Source of the DNA: Brevirhabdus pacifica
GTDB lineage: Bacteria; Pseudomonadota; Alphaproteobacteria; Rhodobacterales; Rhodobacteraceae
Length of the DNA stretch: 64,000 bases
NCBI RefSeq assembly: GCF_002797755.1
Contig: NZ_PGFI01000012.1
Location: 1 to 64,000, forward strand
Direction of reading: 5' to 3'
The notes under the pieces were generated by a model that was not told the origin of the DNA, searched no databases, and saw only the letters and a list, made by a program, of their open reading frames with translations. A program made the position numbers and the translations under genes. Below, piece by piece: positions 1 through 7,748 of the stretch (positions are counted from its first letter, which is position 1; each line of letters opens with the position of its first letter).

Positions 1-650
1 GAGGCATAGCCGCTGTCGTAGGAGTAGGTGTAGTCGGCCGACCCGGTCTCGCCGTCGTAATAGTAGTAGGACCAGGTCTCGCCCGAACTGCCCGACGAGC
101 CGGCGTCATAGGCATCGTAGATGTAGTAGGTCCAGGTCCCGCCCGTCTCCGAGCCGACCGACGCCGACCAGCCGTTGTAATAGCCGTAGCTGCCGTCGTC
201 ATAGACCCAGCCGTAGTAGTAGTCACCCGACGTGCTCTCCACCGCGTAGTAGTAGTAGATCGTGTCGTTGGTGCTGGTCGCCGACACGTCGGCCTCGTAA
301 TAGCCGTAGCCGAAATAGTCGTAGTTGGAGCCGTCGTAGATATAGTCGAACTCGGTACCTAGCCCCGAGCTGCCCGAGGCGTAGCCGGCGTCATAGTAAT
401 AGGGCGTGTAGTTCGTACCGGTCTCACCGTCGTAGTAATAATAGACGTAGTTCTGACCGACGAGGCCGGTTGAATAGCCGTAATCGTAGCTGTCGTAGAC
501 GTAATAATCCCAGGTCCCGCCGGTCTCGGACGACGAGGACATGGTGTATCCGTTGTAATATCCGTAGGTGCCGTCGTCGTAGACATACCCGTAGTAGTAA
601 TCTCCGCTCACGGTATCTATGGCGTAATAATAATAGATTGAATCACTCAT
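1..650 (-). CDS. Tyr-rich acidic repeat protein, probable type I secretion substrate (3' end beyond window)
   Basis: Open reading frame running off the left edge, with 216 complete residues visible and no stop. The ATG at 650 follows a GGAGAG ribosome site. The visible protein is about 27% Tyr (59 of 216), rich in Gly, Asp, Ser and Thr, and contains 31 acidic residues but no Lys, Arg, His or Cys. It is built from a 126-residue repeat: unit 1 is residues 5-130 and unit 2 starts at residue 131. Matching blocks include SGDYYYGYVYDDG against SGDYYYGWVYDDG, GYYNG, SETGGTW and YYYYDGETG. There is no N-terminal signal peptide, as expected for type I secretion, and the exporter genes lie just upstream on the same strand. 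I see no RTX nonapeptides (GGxGxDxxx) in this part. Function unknown; export by the neighbouring system is inferred from position. The C-terminal secretion signal would lie outside the window. Confidence 0.8.
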   Translation of the reverse strand, partial: MSDSIYYYYAIDTVSGDYYYGYVYDDGTYGYYNGYTMSSSSETGGTWDYYVYDSYDYGYSTGLVGQNYVYYYYDGETGTNYTPYYYDAGYASGSSGLGTEFDYIYDGSNYDYFGYGYYEADVSATSTNDTIYYYYAVESTSGDYYYGWVYDDGSYGYYNGWSASVGSETGGTWTYYIYDAYDAGSSGSSGETWSYYYYDGETGSADYTYSYDSGYA

Positions 651-700
651 TTTCTCTCTCCAGTAATTGAAGAACGCGCTGTTTCAGAAAAGCGGCGGAA

Positions 701-721
701 GCCCCGGGTACGGACCGGGGC
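701..721 (-). terminator. GC hairpin between the 105-aa gene and the Tyr-rich gene
   Basis: A 7-bp perfect stem (GCCCCGG/CCGGGGC) with a 7-nt loop begins 12 nt after the stop of the upstream gene and lies about 50 nt before the Tyr-rich start. Reading leftward it is followed by a short T-containing stretch (CTTTTC). It may act as a partial terminator or an mRNA-stabilising stem that sets relative expression of the secreted protein. Its function is inferred. Confidence 0.4.
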
Positions 722-732
722 CCCCGGAAATG

Positions 733-1050
733 TCAGTTTGCGATTTCGGGCACCGGCTGTCGGCCGGGTGCCGTCGCTTTCTTGAGCACGCCCTGTTTCT
801 CGAGATCCGCAAAGGCACCGCCCAGTTTCTGCAGAAACTCGCTGGCCGCGTTCATCGGGATCACCAGCCGGGCAACGGGGTGCACGGTGCTCTGACGGCT
901 GCCGCCCTCGCCGCTCATGCGGCCGACGGCAAGCTCGATGCGAAAGTTGGCGCCATCGAAGCCGACCGAGGTCACACTGTCTGTGAAGGTTTCGCCCAAG
1001 CCGGTGTCGGCGATGTAGGTGGCTTTCTGGTTGCGGTTGTCGTTGTTCAC
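733..1050 (-). CDS. Small protein of the type I secretion locus, unknown function
   Basis: 105 residues starting at GTG (1050), preceded by AAGGAGA at good spacing. No signal peptide and no membrane segment. A predicted beta-rich stretch (about residues 28-68, containing FRIELAVGRM and ARLVIPMN) is followed by a helix (EFLQKLGGAFADLEKQG). The layout, a short beta sheet then a helix, recalls small DUF3467-type proteins, but the similarity is weak and I would not assign it. It sits 30 nt after hlyD and 82 nt before the Tyr-rich gene, so it is probably co-transcribed with the exporter. Possible roles, inferred from position only, are a cytoplasmic chaperone for the substrate or a regulator. Confidence 0.7.
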   Translation of the reverse strand: MNNDNRNQKATYIADTGLGETFTDSVTSVGFDGANFRIELAVGRMSGEGGSRQSTVHPVARLVIPMNAASEFLQKLGGAFADLEKQGVLKKATAPGRQPVPEIAN

Positions 1051-1080
1051 GGAAGTTTCTCCTTGTTGAAAAGTCTTGGC

Positions 1081-2409
1081 TTATTTTTCCCGCAGGCTGC
1101 GGCGGAAGCCGAGCCAGAGGGGTTCGAACAGATATTGCGCGAATGTGCGGGAGCCGGTCTCGATGAAGGCTTCGACCTGCATGCCCGGATAGATGCGGCT
1201 GTCGTCCACGTCGTCGGGCAGGGCCACGTCCGAGATCCGCACGATGTAATATTCCTTGTCCTTGGCCTCATCGATGGTGCGGTCGGCCGAGACATATTCG
1301 ACCGTGCCCGGCATCATCGGGGCATAGGGAATGTCGAGCGCGGCGACCTGGACGGCGGCCTTCTGGCCGGGGTGAACCCGGTCGATGTCTGCCGGCATGA
1401 CCTCGACCTCGATCACCAAGTCGGCCGGTTGGGGCAGAAGCTCCACCACCTCGCCACCCGGCGCCAGCACCGACCCCAGCGTGTTGACGTGGCGCGTGAC
1501 CACGATGCCGTCCGTGGGGGCCGTCACCTCGCTACGGCGGATGATGTCCTGGGCGGTCTCGATCTCAGCTGCGGTCTTGCCCAGTTGCAGGCGCAGGTCC
1601 ACGACCTCGATCGCCGCCTCCTCGACCCCTTCCTTGTGAAGCTTGGCGATCTGGCCCCGGTTTTCCTGGATCGTCAGCTCGGTGGTGCCGATCACGGCCG
1701 CGATCTGGCCCTGCCGTCCGTGGTTCTCGACCAGCTCGCGGCGGGTGCGGAAGATGCGTTCACTGCCCATCAACCCCTTGCCTTGGAGGGTGTCGAGCGC
1801 CGCCATCTCCTCGTCCAGAAGGGCCTGGCTTTCCTGGAGCGATCGGGCCTGGGCGCGGTAGCCTTCGATCTCGGCCTCGGCGGCCTTGATCTTCTGTTCG
1901 AGGATACTGATCTGAGTGGCGCGGGATTCCTGCCTTGCGGCGAATTCCATGTCCTGGTCCGCCATCAGCAGGGCGATCCCCCGGTCCCGGCGCGCCCGCT
2001 CCAGCAGCCAGTCGGGATAGGCGATCCGCGCCTTGCGCTCACGCTCGGCCAGAAGCCGGGCGAGCCTTGCCGAGCCGCTGTTGAACTCGTTCGTCAGCCG
2101 CCGCAACTCGGCCTGGGCCTGGGTGATGTCCAGACGGATCAGCACGTCATCCCGGCGCACGAGGTCGCCCTCGTTGACCAGGATCTCGGCGACGATCCCC
2201 CCTTCGAGGTGCTGGATCTTCTGGTTCTGCCCGCGGGCCACGAAATTGCCCGCCGCCACCGCCGCCCCCTCGATCGGCGCGTAGGCCGCGCCGCCCCCGA
2301 AGACGAGGCCGAAGGCGATGAGCAGCACGCCGCCCGCCATGATCGGGCGGGTGTAGCTGGTCACGTCGAGCAGCTTGCGCCTGAGTGCGGGGATGTCGCG
2401 GTCGCTCAT
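1081..2409 (-). CDS. HlyD-family type I secretion periplasmic adaptor
   Basis: 442 residues, the usual size for the membrane-fusion subunit that links an inner-membrane ABC exporter to a TolC-like outer-membrane channel. A single membrane segment lies at about residues 23-45. It is followed by the first lipoyl half-motif (QHLEGGIVAEILVNEGD), a long alpha-helical coiled coil (about 90-270), and a C-terminal beta-barrel region including YYIVRISDV. The ATG at 2409 overlaps a GGAGAAGG ribosome site and lies 9 nt after the ABC gene, so the two are co-translated or nearly so. No outer-membrane channel gene is present in the window; it must be beyond the left edge or supplied by an unlinked TolC. 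Confidence 0.93.
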   Translation of the reverse strand: MSDRDIPALRRKLLDVTSYTRPIMAGGVLLIAFGLVFGGGAAYAPIEGAAVAAGNFVARGQNQKIQHLEGGIVAEILVNEGDLVRRDDVLIRLDITQAQAELRRLTNEFNSGSARLARLLAERERKARIAYPDWLLERARRDRGIALLMADQDMEFAARQESRATQISILEQKIKAAEAEIEGYRAQARSLQESQALLDEEMAALDTLQGKGLMGSERIFRTRRELVENHGRQGQIAAVIGTTELTIQENRGQIAKLHKEGVEEAAIEVVDLRLQLGKTAAEIETAQDIIRRSEVTAPTDGIVVTRHVNTLGSVLAPGGEVVELLPQPADLVIEVEVMPADIDRVHPGQKAAVQVAALDIPYAPMMPGTVEYVSADRTIDEAKDKEYYIVRISDVALPDDVDDSRIYPGMQVEAFIETGSRTFAQYLFEPLWLGFRRSLREK

Positions 2410-2418
2410 GTCCTTCTC

Positions 2419-4260
2419 CTATTCGCCGATCAGGCGCATGCCTCCGGCCGGGGCCGTGGGTTGCGGGTTGGCCGCCGCCGGTGCGGGGTGCACCATGGTC
2501 GGGCGGGCCGCCTGTCGGGGGTTCTGGGCCGGTTCGTTCAGGTCGCGGATCGGCTCCATCATGCCGCCATGCAGGACAAGCAGCCGGTCGGCCTGGGGCA
2601 GCAGGCTTTGCCGCGGCGAGATCAGGATGACCGTGCAACCGGCGGCCTTCAGTTCGCCGACCAACTCGCAAAGCATCGCGTCGCCCGCCTGGTCCAGGTA
2701 GACGCAGGGATCGTCCAGCACGATCAGCTTGGGCGCGCCGTAGATCGCGCGCGCCAGCAGCAGCCGGCGGTAGACCCCGGGCGAGAAGCTCTGGCTGGCC
2801 AGCCGCATCGGGCTGTCCATGCCCTTGGGCAGGGTCCCGATCTCGGCCTCGAGGCCGACGCGGCGCACGGCGGCCCACAGCTGTTCGGGGTCGATATGGC
2901 CATAGCGGGCGATGTTCTCGGCGATGGTGCCCGGCAGCACGTCCGAGATCTGCGGCAGGTAGCCGATGGCGTCGGCCAGGCTTTCGCGATGACAGTTCTT
3001 CAGGTCGATCCCGGCCAGGCGCACGGTTCCGGTCGTCGGCTCGATCGCGCCGGTCAGAAGCTGGCCCAGCACCGACTTGCCGCCGCCTGCGGGTCCGGCC
3101 ACGGCCAGCACCTCGCCCGGGCTGACCCGGAAGGTGGCCCCGCGCAGCACCGGCTGGCGCACGTGGGAAAGGGGCGGGATGTAGACCAGCGCCGTCGCCT
3201 CCAGCGCGCCGCTTTCGGGAAGATGCTCCAGCCGGGGACTGGAGGATGCGGCGCCCAGAAGCCGCTTGAGCCGGGCGTAGCTTTCGCGAGCGAGGCCCAT
3301 GCGGCGGAACCCGCCCGCCAGCCCCTCGACCGGGGTCAGCGCCCGCACCGACAGGATCGAGCAGGCAAAGATCATCCCCGGGTTGATGACGCCCAGCACC
3401 GCGTAATAGGCCGCGGTGCCCATCACGATGATCTGGGTGGTCATCCGCAGGATCTGGGTGAAGCCGCCGAGCATGGTCGTCGCGGTGTTGGCACGGCGCA
3501 GCTCCTCGGCGAAGGCCAGCTGACCCTCGAGCCAGTTGATCGCGACCGAGCGGGACATGCCCATGCTGCGGATCGTGGTGCCGTTCTCGGAGAAGGCGGC
3601 GAAACGCTCGCCAGCCTCGCGCATCTGGTCGCTGGTCCGCCGGGAGGCGTTCGACGACAGCATGTTGCTGGAGATCGTCAGCATCAGCATCAGCAGGATC
3701 ATCGTCAGCGCGACCGCCCCCACCATCGGGTGGATCATGAACAGGATCAGCACGAAAAGCGGCACGAAAGGCAGGTCCATCAGGCTCAGCAGCTCGCGGC
3801 TGGCGAAGAACTGCCGCAGGCCGTCCACGTCGCGCATGGGCCGGGCCCGGTCCGGCAGGTCGACCGCGCTGTCGAGAGTGGCCGAGACCACCCGTTCGCC
3901 GATATCGGAATAGACGTGATGGCTGAGCCGCTGCATCACCGTGCGCCGCACCGTGTCGAAGCCGACAGCGAAGGCCAGCGCCAGGATCGCCGCGGCGGTG
4001 ATGACCGCCAGGGTCGCCGTGCTTTGGCTGGTCAGCACGCGCTGGTAGATCTGGATGATGTAAAGCGGCGTCGTCAGCAACAGCAGGTTGAAAAGCGTCG
4101 AGAAGACGAAAACCGGAAGTGCCGCCCGCAGCATGGGGCGGCGCAGGGCCGATGTCAGATTGCGGTTGAGACGCTGGTGCGGATCATCGAAGGCCGCACT
4201 TGGGACAGCCTTCTCGCCAGACAATGGGAGTCGCGAAACACTGGTGGATACACCCGCCAT
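2419..4260 (-). CDS. Type I secretion ABC transporter (PrtD-like) with degenerate ATPase site
   Basis: 613 residues from ATG 4260; a TTG at 4269 is an alternative start, and neither has a clear ribosome site. A membrane domain (about residues 43-320) is followed by a nucleotide-binding domain, as in the PrtD branch of type I exporters. There is no N-terminal C39 peptidase domain. Walker A is normal (GPAGGGKS, 389-396) and the Q-loop Gln is present (about 437). The signature is FSPGV instead of LSGGQ (492-496), the residue after the Walker B Asp is Asp rather than Glu (LIVLDDP, 512-518), and the switch His is replaced by Pro (ISPRQSLL, Pro about 549). The C-terminal tail is Pro/Ala-rich. Family assignment is firm. 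Whether it hydrolyses ATP alone is doubtful; it may need a partner ABC subunit from outside the window. Confidence 0.9.
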   Translation of the reverse strand: MAGVSTSVSRLPLSGEKAVPSAAFDDPHQRLNRNLTSALRRPMLRAALPVFVFSTLFNLLLLTTPLYIIQIYQRVLTSQSTATLAVITAAAILALAFAVGFDTVRRTVMQRLSHHVYSDIGERVVSATLDSAVDLPDRARPMRDVDGLRQFFASRELLSLMDLPFVPLFVLILFMIHPMVGAVALTMILLMLMLTISSNMLSSNASRRTSDQMREAGERFAAFSENGTTIRSMGMSRSVAINWLEGQLAFAEELRRANTATTMLGGFTQILRMTTQIIVMGTAAYYAVLGVINPGMIFACSILSVRALTPVEGLAGGFRRMGLARESYARLKRLLGAASSSPRLEHLPESGALEATALVYIPPLSHVRQPVLRGATFRVSPGEVLAVAGPAGGGKSVLGQLLTGAIEPTTGTVRLAGIDLKNCHRESLADAIGYLPQISDVLPGTIAENIARYGHIDPEQLWAAVRRVGLEAEIGTLPKGMDSPMRLASQSFSPGVYRRLLLARAIYGAPKLIVLDDPCVYLDQAGDAMLCELVGELKAAGCTVILISPRQSLLPQADRLLVLHGGMMEPIRDLNEPAQNPRQAARPTMVHPAPAAANPQPTAPAGGMRLIGE

Positions 4261-4505
4261 GAACAACAAACCAAACTTTTGCCGACGCCAGAAAACGGCG
4301 TCTGAATAAAATGTTGGACCTCACCGGAAAATCGGCGCCGGTCCTCGAAAGGAATGCTCAAATGCCTCAAGGCAATCGTCAGGACGCCATCCTTGCAAAT
4401 TGGATGGTCCCCCACTGAATACATCAGAAGGCCCAAGATTCCCAGTTTTTTTGTGGTCAGATTATGTCCCAGCGCGCAGTATCCGGGGGCCGGAAAGGAG
4501 GGGCG

Positions 4506-6062
4506 ATGTCGGGATCCAACCTTGTTTCAAAGGCCATCCTCGCGACCTTGGCGGTTTGGCGCCTTTCGTCGAATGATGGCAAATGCATGAAATTTGTGCG
4601 AAAGCGCGCCGCGCCATCCGGTCCCGCCCGCGATTTTCCGCGCCAATTCAAGGCACAGGCGGGACTGTTGCGATTTGCAGCGGCGATTGCGATCTGCACG
4701 GTTCTCCCGCTTCAGCCCGCCCGCGCCACGGGCCCCGCGATGCCCCCGCCAGAGGCCTTCCGGGCGCTGATGGACGAGGTGCTGGCGCTCTCGGCTAGGG
4801 TCTGTGCGCGGGGCCCAGGCGCGCCCCCCGTCGCGGGGGCGCGGACGGCGGGCGCGCTGCGCTACTCGGCCGGCGGCGCCGATGAGGCGGTGCAGGACTG
4901 GCGCCTGCCTGACGGCAGCTTGCTGAGGCTGCGCCGGACCGCCCGCCCGGGCCGCCCGGTGCTTCTTTTCACCTCCGCCTATGGCGGCCCTGACGGGGAG
5001 CTGCCCATCCTGCGCCTTGTGCGCGACGGCGGCTGCACCCTGCGGGGGGGCGAGCATGTGCTCTACGATGCCGACTGGCGTCCGCTGGCGCTTCTGCCGC
5101 TGGGCCGCGACCTGCGCCCGCGCGCCGCCGCCACCCCCTTCAACCCGCCCCTGCCCGGGGGGCTGGAGGCGGGGTCTGACGCGGCCCCCCCGCGCCCCAC
5201 TCCGCCCGCCGCCGTGACCGATGCCAAAGGCGCCTGCGTCCCGGTCGCGATCATGGATAACGGTCTGAACTACCTTGTGCCGGGCTTCGCCGAGCGGCTG
5301 GCGCGCCGGGAGGACGGGACGCTGCTGGGCGCCGATTTCTGGGAAGACGACGCCCTGCCCTTCGACTTCGGCGTGCCGCCGGGGGATCTGGACATGCGCA
5401 TCAGCGCCTTCGCCCCGCCCCGCCACGGCACCGCCGTTGCCAGCGTCCTGATGGCCGATGCGGCGCCGGGCACCTGCATCGCGCCCTATCGCTACAGCCC
5501 CCGCGACCCCGGCAACGAGGTGGGCCGCTGGATCGACCGGATCGTCGCGGACGGGGTGCGGGTAGTGGTGCTGTCCTCGGGGCGGGAGCGCCCCTGGCCG
5601 GCCTTTCGCGACGCGATGAGGCGGCATCCCGGCGTGCTGTTCATCACCGCCGCCGGAAACGAGGGGCGCGACCTGGCGCGCGCGCCGGTCTACCCGATGG
5701 CCTATGCCCTGCCCAACCATCTGGTGGTCGCGGCCGCCACGCGCGACGGGGCCGTCTGGCCCCGCTCGAACCGGGGCGCGGGGCTGGTCGAGCTGGCGGT
5801 GCCGGCAGTCGAGATCTCGGGACGCGGCTTTGAAGGAACGGCGCGCAGGCTGACGGGAACCTCCTTCGCCTCGCCTCGGGTGGGGGCGCTGGCGGGGCTG
5901 TTGCTGTCACGACAGGACGCGGGGCAGAAGGCCGACGGTGCCGCGCTGAAGCGACGAATACTGGAGATTCTGGCGGAGGCGTCGGGCAAGGACGCAGGCA
6001 CCGGCCCCGTCACCGTGTCCGAGCAGCAGCTGCGCCGGGTGCTGGCACGGCTTAGCGGCTGA
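4506..6062 (+). CDS. Exported subtilisin-family (S8) serine protease
   Basis: 518 residues from ATG 4506, which has the strong ribosome site AAAGGAGGGG. An ATG at 4587 would give a shorter N terminus. A hydrophobic stretch near residues 53-74 ending in PARA-TG looks like a signal peptide or anchor, although the N-region before it is long. The catalytic triad is visible: Asp251 in IMDNGLN, His307 in PPRHGTAVAS, Ser453 in GTSFASPRV, plus the oxyanion Asn385 in TAAGNEG. About 170 residues between the signal and the catalytic domain could be a propeptide. The gene is divergent from the type I secretion operon across about 245 bp and overlaps ccmG tail to tail by 11 bp. It could process surface or secreted proteins, including the Tyr-rich neighbour, but that is only inference. 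Confidence 0.88.
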   Translation: MSGSNLVSKAILATLAVWRLSSNDGKCMKFVRKRAAPSGPARDFPRQFKAQAGLLRFAAAIAICTVLPLQPARATGPAMPPPEAFRALMDEVLALSARVCARGPGAPPVAGARTAGALRYSAGGADEAVQDWRLPDGSLLRLRRTARPGRPVLLFTSAYGGPDGELPILRLVRDGGCTLRGGEHVLYDADWRPLALLPLGRDLRPRAAATPFNPPLPGGLEAGSDAAPPRPTPPAAVTDAKGACVPVAIMDNGLNYLVPGFAERLARREDGTLLGADFWEDDALPFDFGVPPGDLDMRISAFAPPRHGTAVASVLMADAAPGTCIAPYRYSPRDPGNEVGRWIDRIVADGVRVVVLSSGRERPWPAFRDAMRRHPGVLFITAAGNEGRDLARAPVYPMAYALPNHLVVAAATRDGAVWPRSNRGAGLVELAVPAVEISGRGFEGTARRLTGTSFASPRVGALAGLLLSRQDAGQKADGAALKRRILEILAEASGKDAGTGPVTVSEQQLRRVLARLSG

Positions 6063-6627
6063 TCTCGCCCTGCCAGCCGGCCGCTTTCAGCGCGGGCACG
6101 AAGCGCTGTTCGAAATCCGATCCGATCAGCGCGCCCCGGAAGGCCGCCGCGACCCGTCCCTCGGCGTCGATGATGAAGCTTTGCGGCGGTGCCGTCACGC
6201 CCCAGCCCGCCGCGACCCGCAGCTTGGGGTCGAAGACGATGGCGGCAAAGGGATTGCCCGCCCCGTCGATATAGTCGCGGGCGGCGCCCGGCTCATCATC
6301 GATGTTGACGCCGATCACCCGCACACCGGATTCCGCAAGGCGCAGCAGGGTCGGATGCTCTGCCCGGCAGGGCGGGCACCAGCTGGCCCAGAAATTGACT
6401 ACCGTGACGCCCTGGGCGCCAGCCAGCTCGATCATCGGGTTGCCGAAGGGGCTGGCGGCGGTGGCGTCCGTGTCGGGCATCAGGGGGGGCGCGACCTGCC
6501 CCAGAAGCGGCGACGGCGCGATGGCGGTGCCCGGTGCCGGCGGCACCCCGGGCTCGGGGCGCATCAGCACCATCAACAGCAGCAACCCCGAGATCGCCAG
6601 CGCCACGATCGGCACCAGGGTCCGCAT
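6052..6627 (-). CDS. ccmG: CcmG/DsbE/HelX thiol:disulfide oxidoreductase
   Basis: 191 residues from ATG 6627. An N-terminal membrane anchor (LVPIVALAISGLLLLMVLM) is followed by a thioredoxin fold with the active site WASWCPPC and the acidic/Gly cluster typical of CcmG. It acts in the periplasm, reducing the CXXC motif of apocytochrome c before heme attachment. It is the last gene of the leftward ccmABCDG series, matching the R. capsulatus helABCDX order, and starts 16 nt after the end of ccmD. Longer upstream frames to 6795 lie inside ccmD and are not supported. Confidence 0.93.
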   Translation of the reverse strand: MRTLVPIVALAISGLLLLMVLMRPEPGVPPAPGTAIAPSPLLGQVAPPLMPDTDATAASPFGNPMIELAGAQGVTVVNFWASWCPPCRAEHPTLLRLAESGVRVIGVNIDDEPGAARDYIDGAGNPFAAIVFDPKLRVAAGWGVTAPPQSFIIDAEGRVAAAFRGALIGSDFEQRFVPALKAAGWQGEISR

Positions 6628-6643
6628 GATCGGGCGGCGCGGT

Positions 6644-6871
6644 CTAGACACGGCTGGCGGTGCCTTTGGCGGCGGGCGCTGTATCCGCGGGGGTGGCAGG
6701 GGCCTGGGCCGCGCTCCGGGCCTGGGCGCGGCGCGCCTCGGCGGCCTCCAACCGGCGGCGCACCACGGCCGATCGGCGCAGGGACAGCAGCACAAGAAGG
6801 ACGATCAGCACGATCGAGGCGGCATAGGCCGACAGCACCGTGTCGGCGTATTTTCCAAGGTCGGGCATCAT
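6644..6871 (-). CDS. ccmD: Heme exporter protein CcmD
   Basis: 75 residues with one membrane helix (about 15-31, SAYAASIVLIVLLVLLS) followed by the basic cytoplasmic stretch RRSAVVRRR and an Ala-rich tail. The size and topology are those of CcmD, which helps release holo-CcmE from the CcmABC complex. Two consecutive ATG codons (6871 and 6868) are possible; the second-last bases overlap the ccmC stop in an ATGATGA arrangement, so translation is coupled. The C-terminal extension is somewhat longer than in many CcmD proteins. Confidence 0.88.
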   Translation of the reverse strand: MMPDLGKYADTVLSAYAASIVLIVLLVLLSLRRSAVVRRRLEAAEARRAQARSAAQAPATPADTAPAAKGTASRV

Positions 6872-7596
6872 GCCAGCCGCTCCCGTGCCTCAAGCGCGTC
6901 AAGCCGGCGCTGGCGGATCTCGGTCCGCGTTCTCAGGAACACCAGCGTCACGAACAGCAACACGAACCCCGCGATACAGACCAGCAGCGGGAAGAAGAAC
7001 ACGTCCGAGACATTCTCCTCCTTGTCCAGCGACAGCGAGGCGCCCTGATGCAGGCCCTGGTTCCAGAAGTTGACGGCATAGCGGCTGAGCACCGCGAAGA
7101 CCGAACCCACGATGCACAGAACGCTGGTCAGATCGGCGGCGGTATCGGGCGTCTCGATCGCCTCCCACAGGGCGATATAGCCCAGGTAGAAGAGGAAGAG
7201 GATCAGGAACGAGGTCAGGCGCGGATCCCAGGCCCACCAGGTGCCCCACATGGGCTGGCCCCAGATGGCACCGGTGGCCAGCGCGATCAGCGTCATGGTC
7301 AGGCCGATGGGGGCCGCGGCGCGGGCGGCCAGGGCCGATACATGGTGCCGCCGCACCAGCCAGATCAGCGAGGCGGCCAGCATCATCATCCAGGCGTTGA
7401 TCGCCATCAGCGCCGCCGGCACGTGCAGGTAGATGATCTTGACGGTGGAGCCCTGGCGGTAATCGTCGCCGGTAAAGAAGAAGCCCCAGACCAGCCCGAC
7501 GATGAGCGTGAGCAGAGTCAGCCCGACAAGCCAGGGGAGCAACGCGCCCGAGACCTGCATGAAACGTTTCGGATTCGCATATTCCCAAATCGACAT
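6868..7596 (-). CDS. ccmC: Heme exporter/ligase protein CcmC
   Basis: 242 residues with six predicted membrane helices and the tryptophan-rich heme-handling signature WGTWWAWDPRLTS near residues 117-129, flanked by conserved His residues (YLHVPAA upstream, SRYAVNFWN downstream). CcmC presents heme to the chaperone CcmE in the periplasm. The ATG at 7596 is preceded by a purine-rich AGAGAGAAC. It is separated from ccmB by 152 bp, which holds a hairpin (see 7621-7645), and is translationally coupled to ccmD at its 3' end. Confidence 0.95.
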   Translation of the reverse strand: MSIWEYANPKRFMQVSGALLPWLVGLTLLTLIVGLVWGFFFTGDDYRQGSTVKIIYLHVPAALMAINAWMMMLAASLIWLVRRHHVSALAARAAAPIGLTMTLIALATGAIWGQPMWGTWWAWDPRLTSFLILFLFYLGYIALWEAIETPDTAADLTSVLCIVGSVFAVLSRYAVNFWNQGLHQGASLSLDKEENVSDVFFFPLLVCIAGFVLLFVTLVFLRTRTEIRQRRLDALEARERLA

Positions 7597-7620
7597 ATGT
7601 TCTCTCTACGCTGCAATGGA

Positions 7621-7645
7621 GGGTCGCTCAAGCCCGCAGCGACCC
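7621..7645 (-). promoter_or_regulatory. Hairpin in the ccmB-ccmC gap
   Basis: An 8-bp perfect stem (GGGTCGCT/AGCGACCC, 7621-7628 and 7638-7645) with a 9-nt loop lies 25-49 nt upstream of ccmC in an otherwise tightly packed operon. It has no T-run and is not an obvious terminator. It could be an RNA processing or stability element; the role is inferred. Confidence 0.35.
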
Positions 7646-7748
7646 GGGCGGCAACGGGGGACTGCGCCGCTTATGGCCGCGAATTCATGGGGTTGCAGGC
7701 GAATGCGGGCGTGGTGCGTCACCCGGGCGCGGGCCCGGGGCGTCGCTC

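Noticed and set aside
1-650. Classical RTX toxin repeats
   Set aside because: No GGxGxDxxx nonapeptides in the visible 216 residues; the Gly/Asp content comes from the Tyr repeat.
359-670. Small frames inside the Tyr-rich gene
   Set aside because: They are other-frame readings of the repeat DNA, Thr-rich or Arg-rich, with no start signals.
667-4305. A 1212-codon open frame on the plus strand
   Set aside because: It runs antisense to the ABC exporter, hlyD and the 105-aa gene, and its product is low-complexity Gly/Asp/His/Arg-rich sequence with no domains. High GC makes such shadows common.
4155-4436. 93-codon leftward frame at the exporter start
   Set aside because: It overlaps the 5' end of the exporter gene in another frame and has no ribosome site or conserved look.
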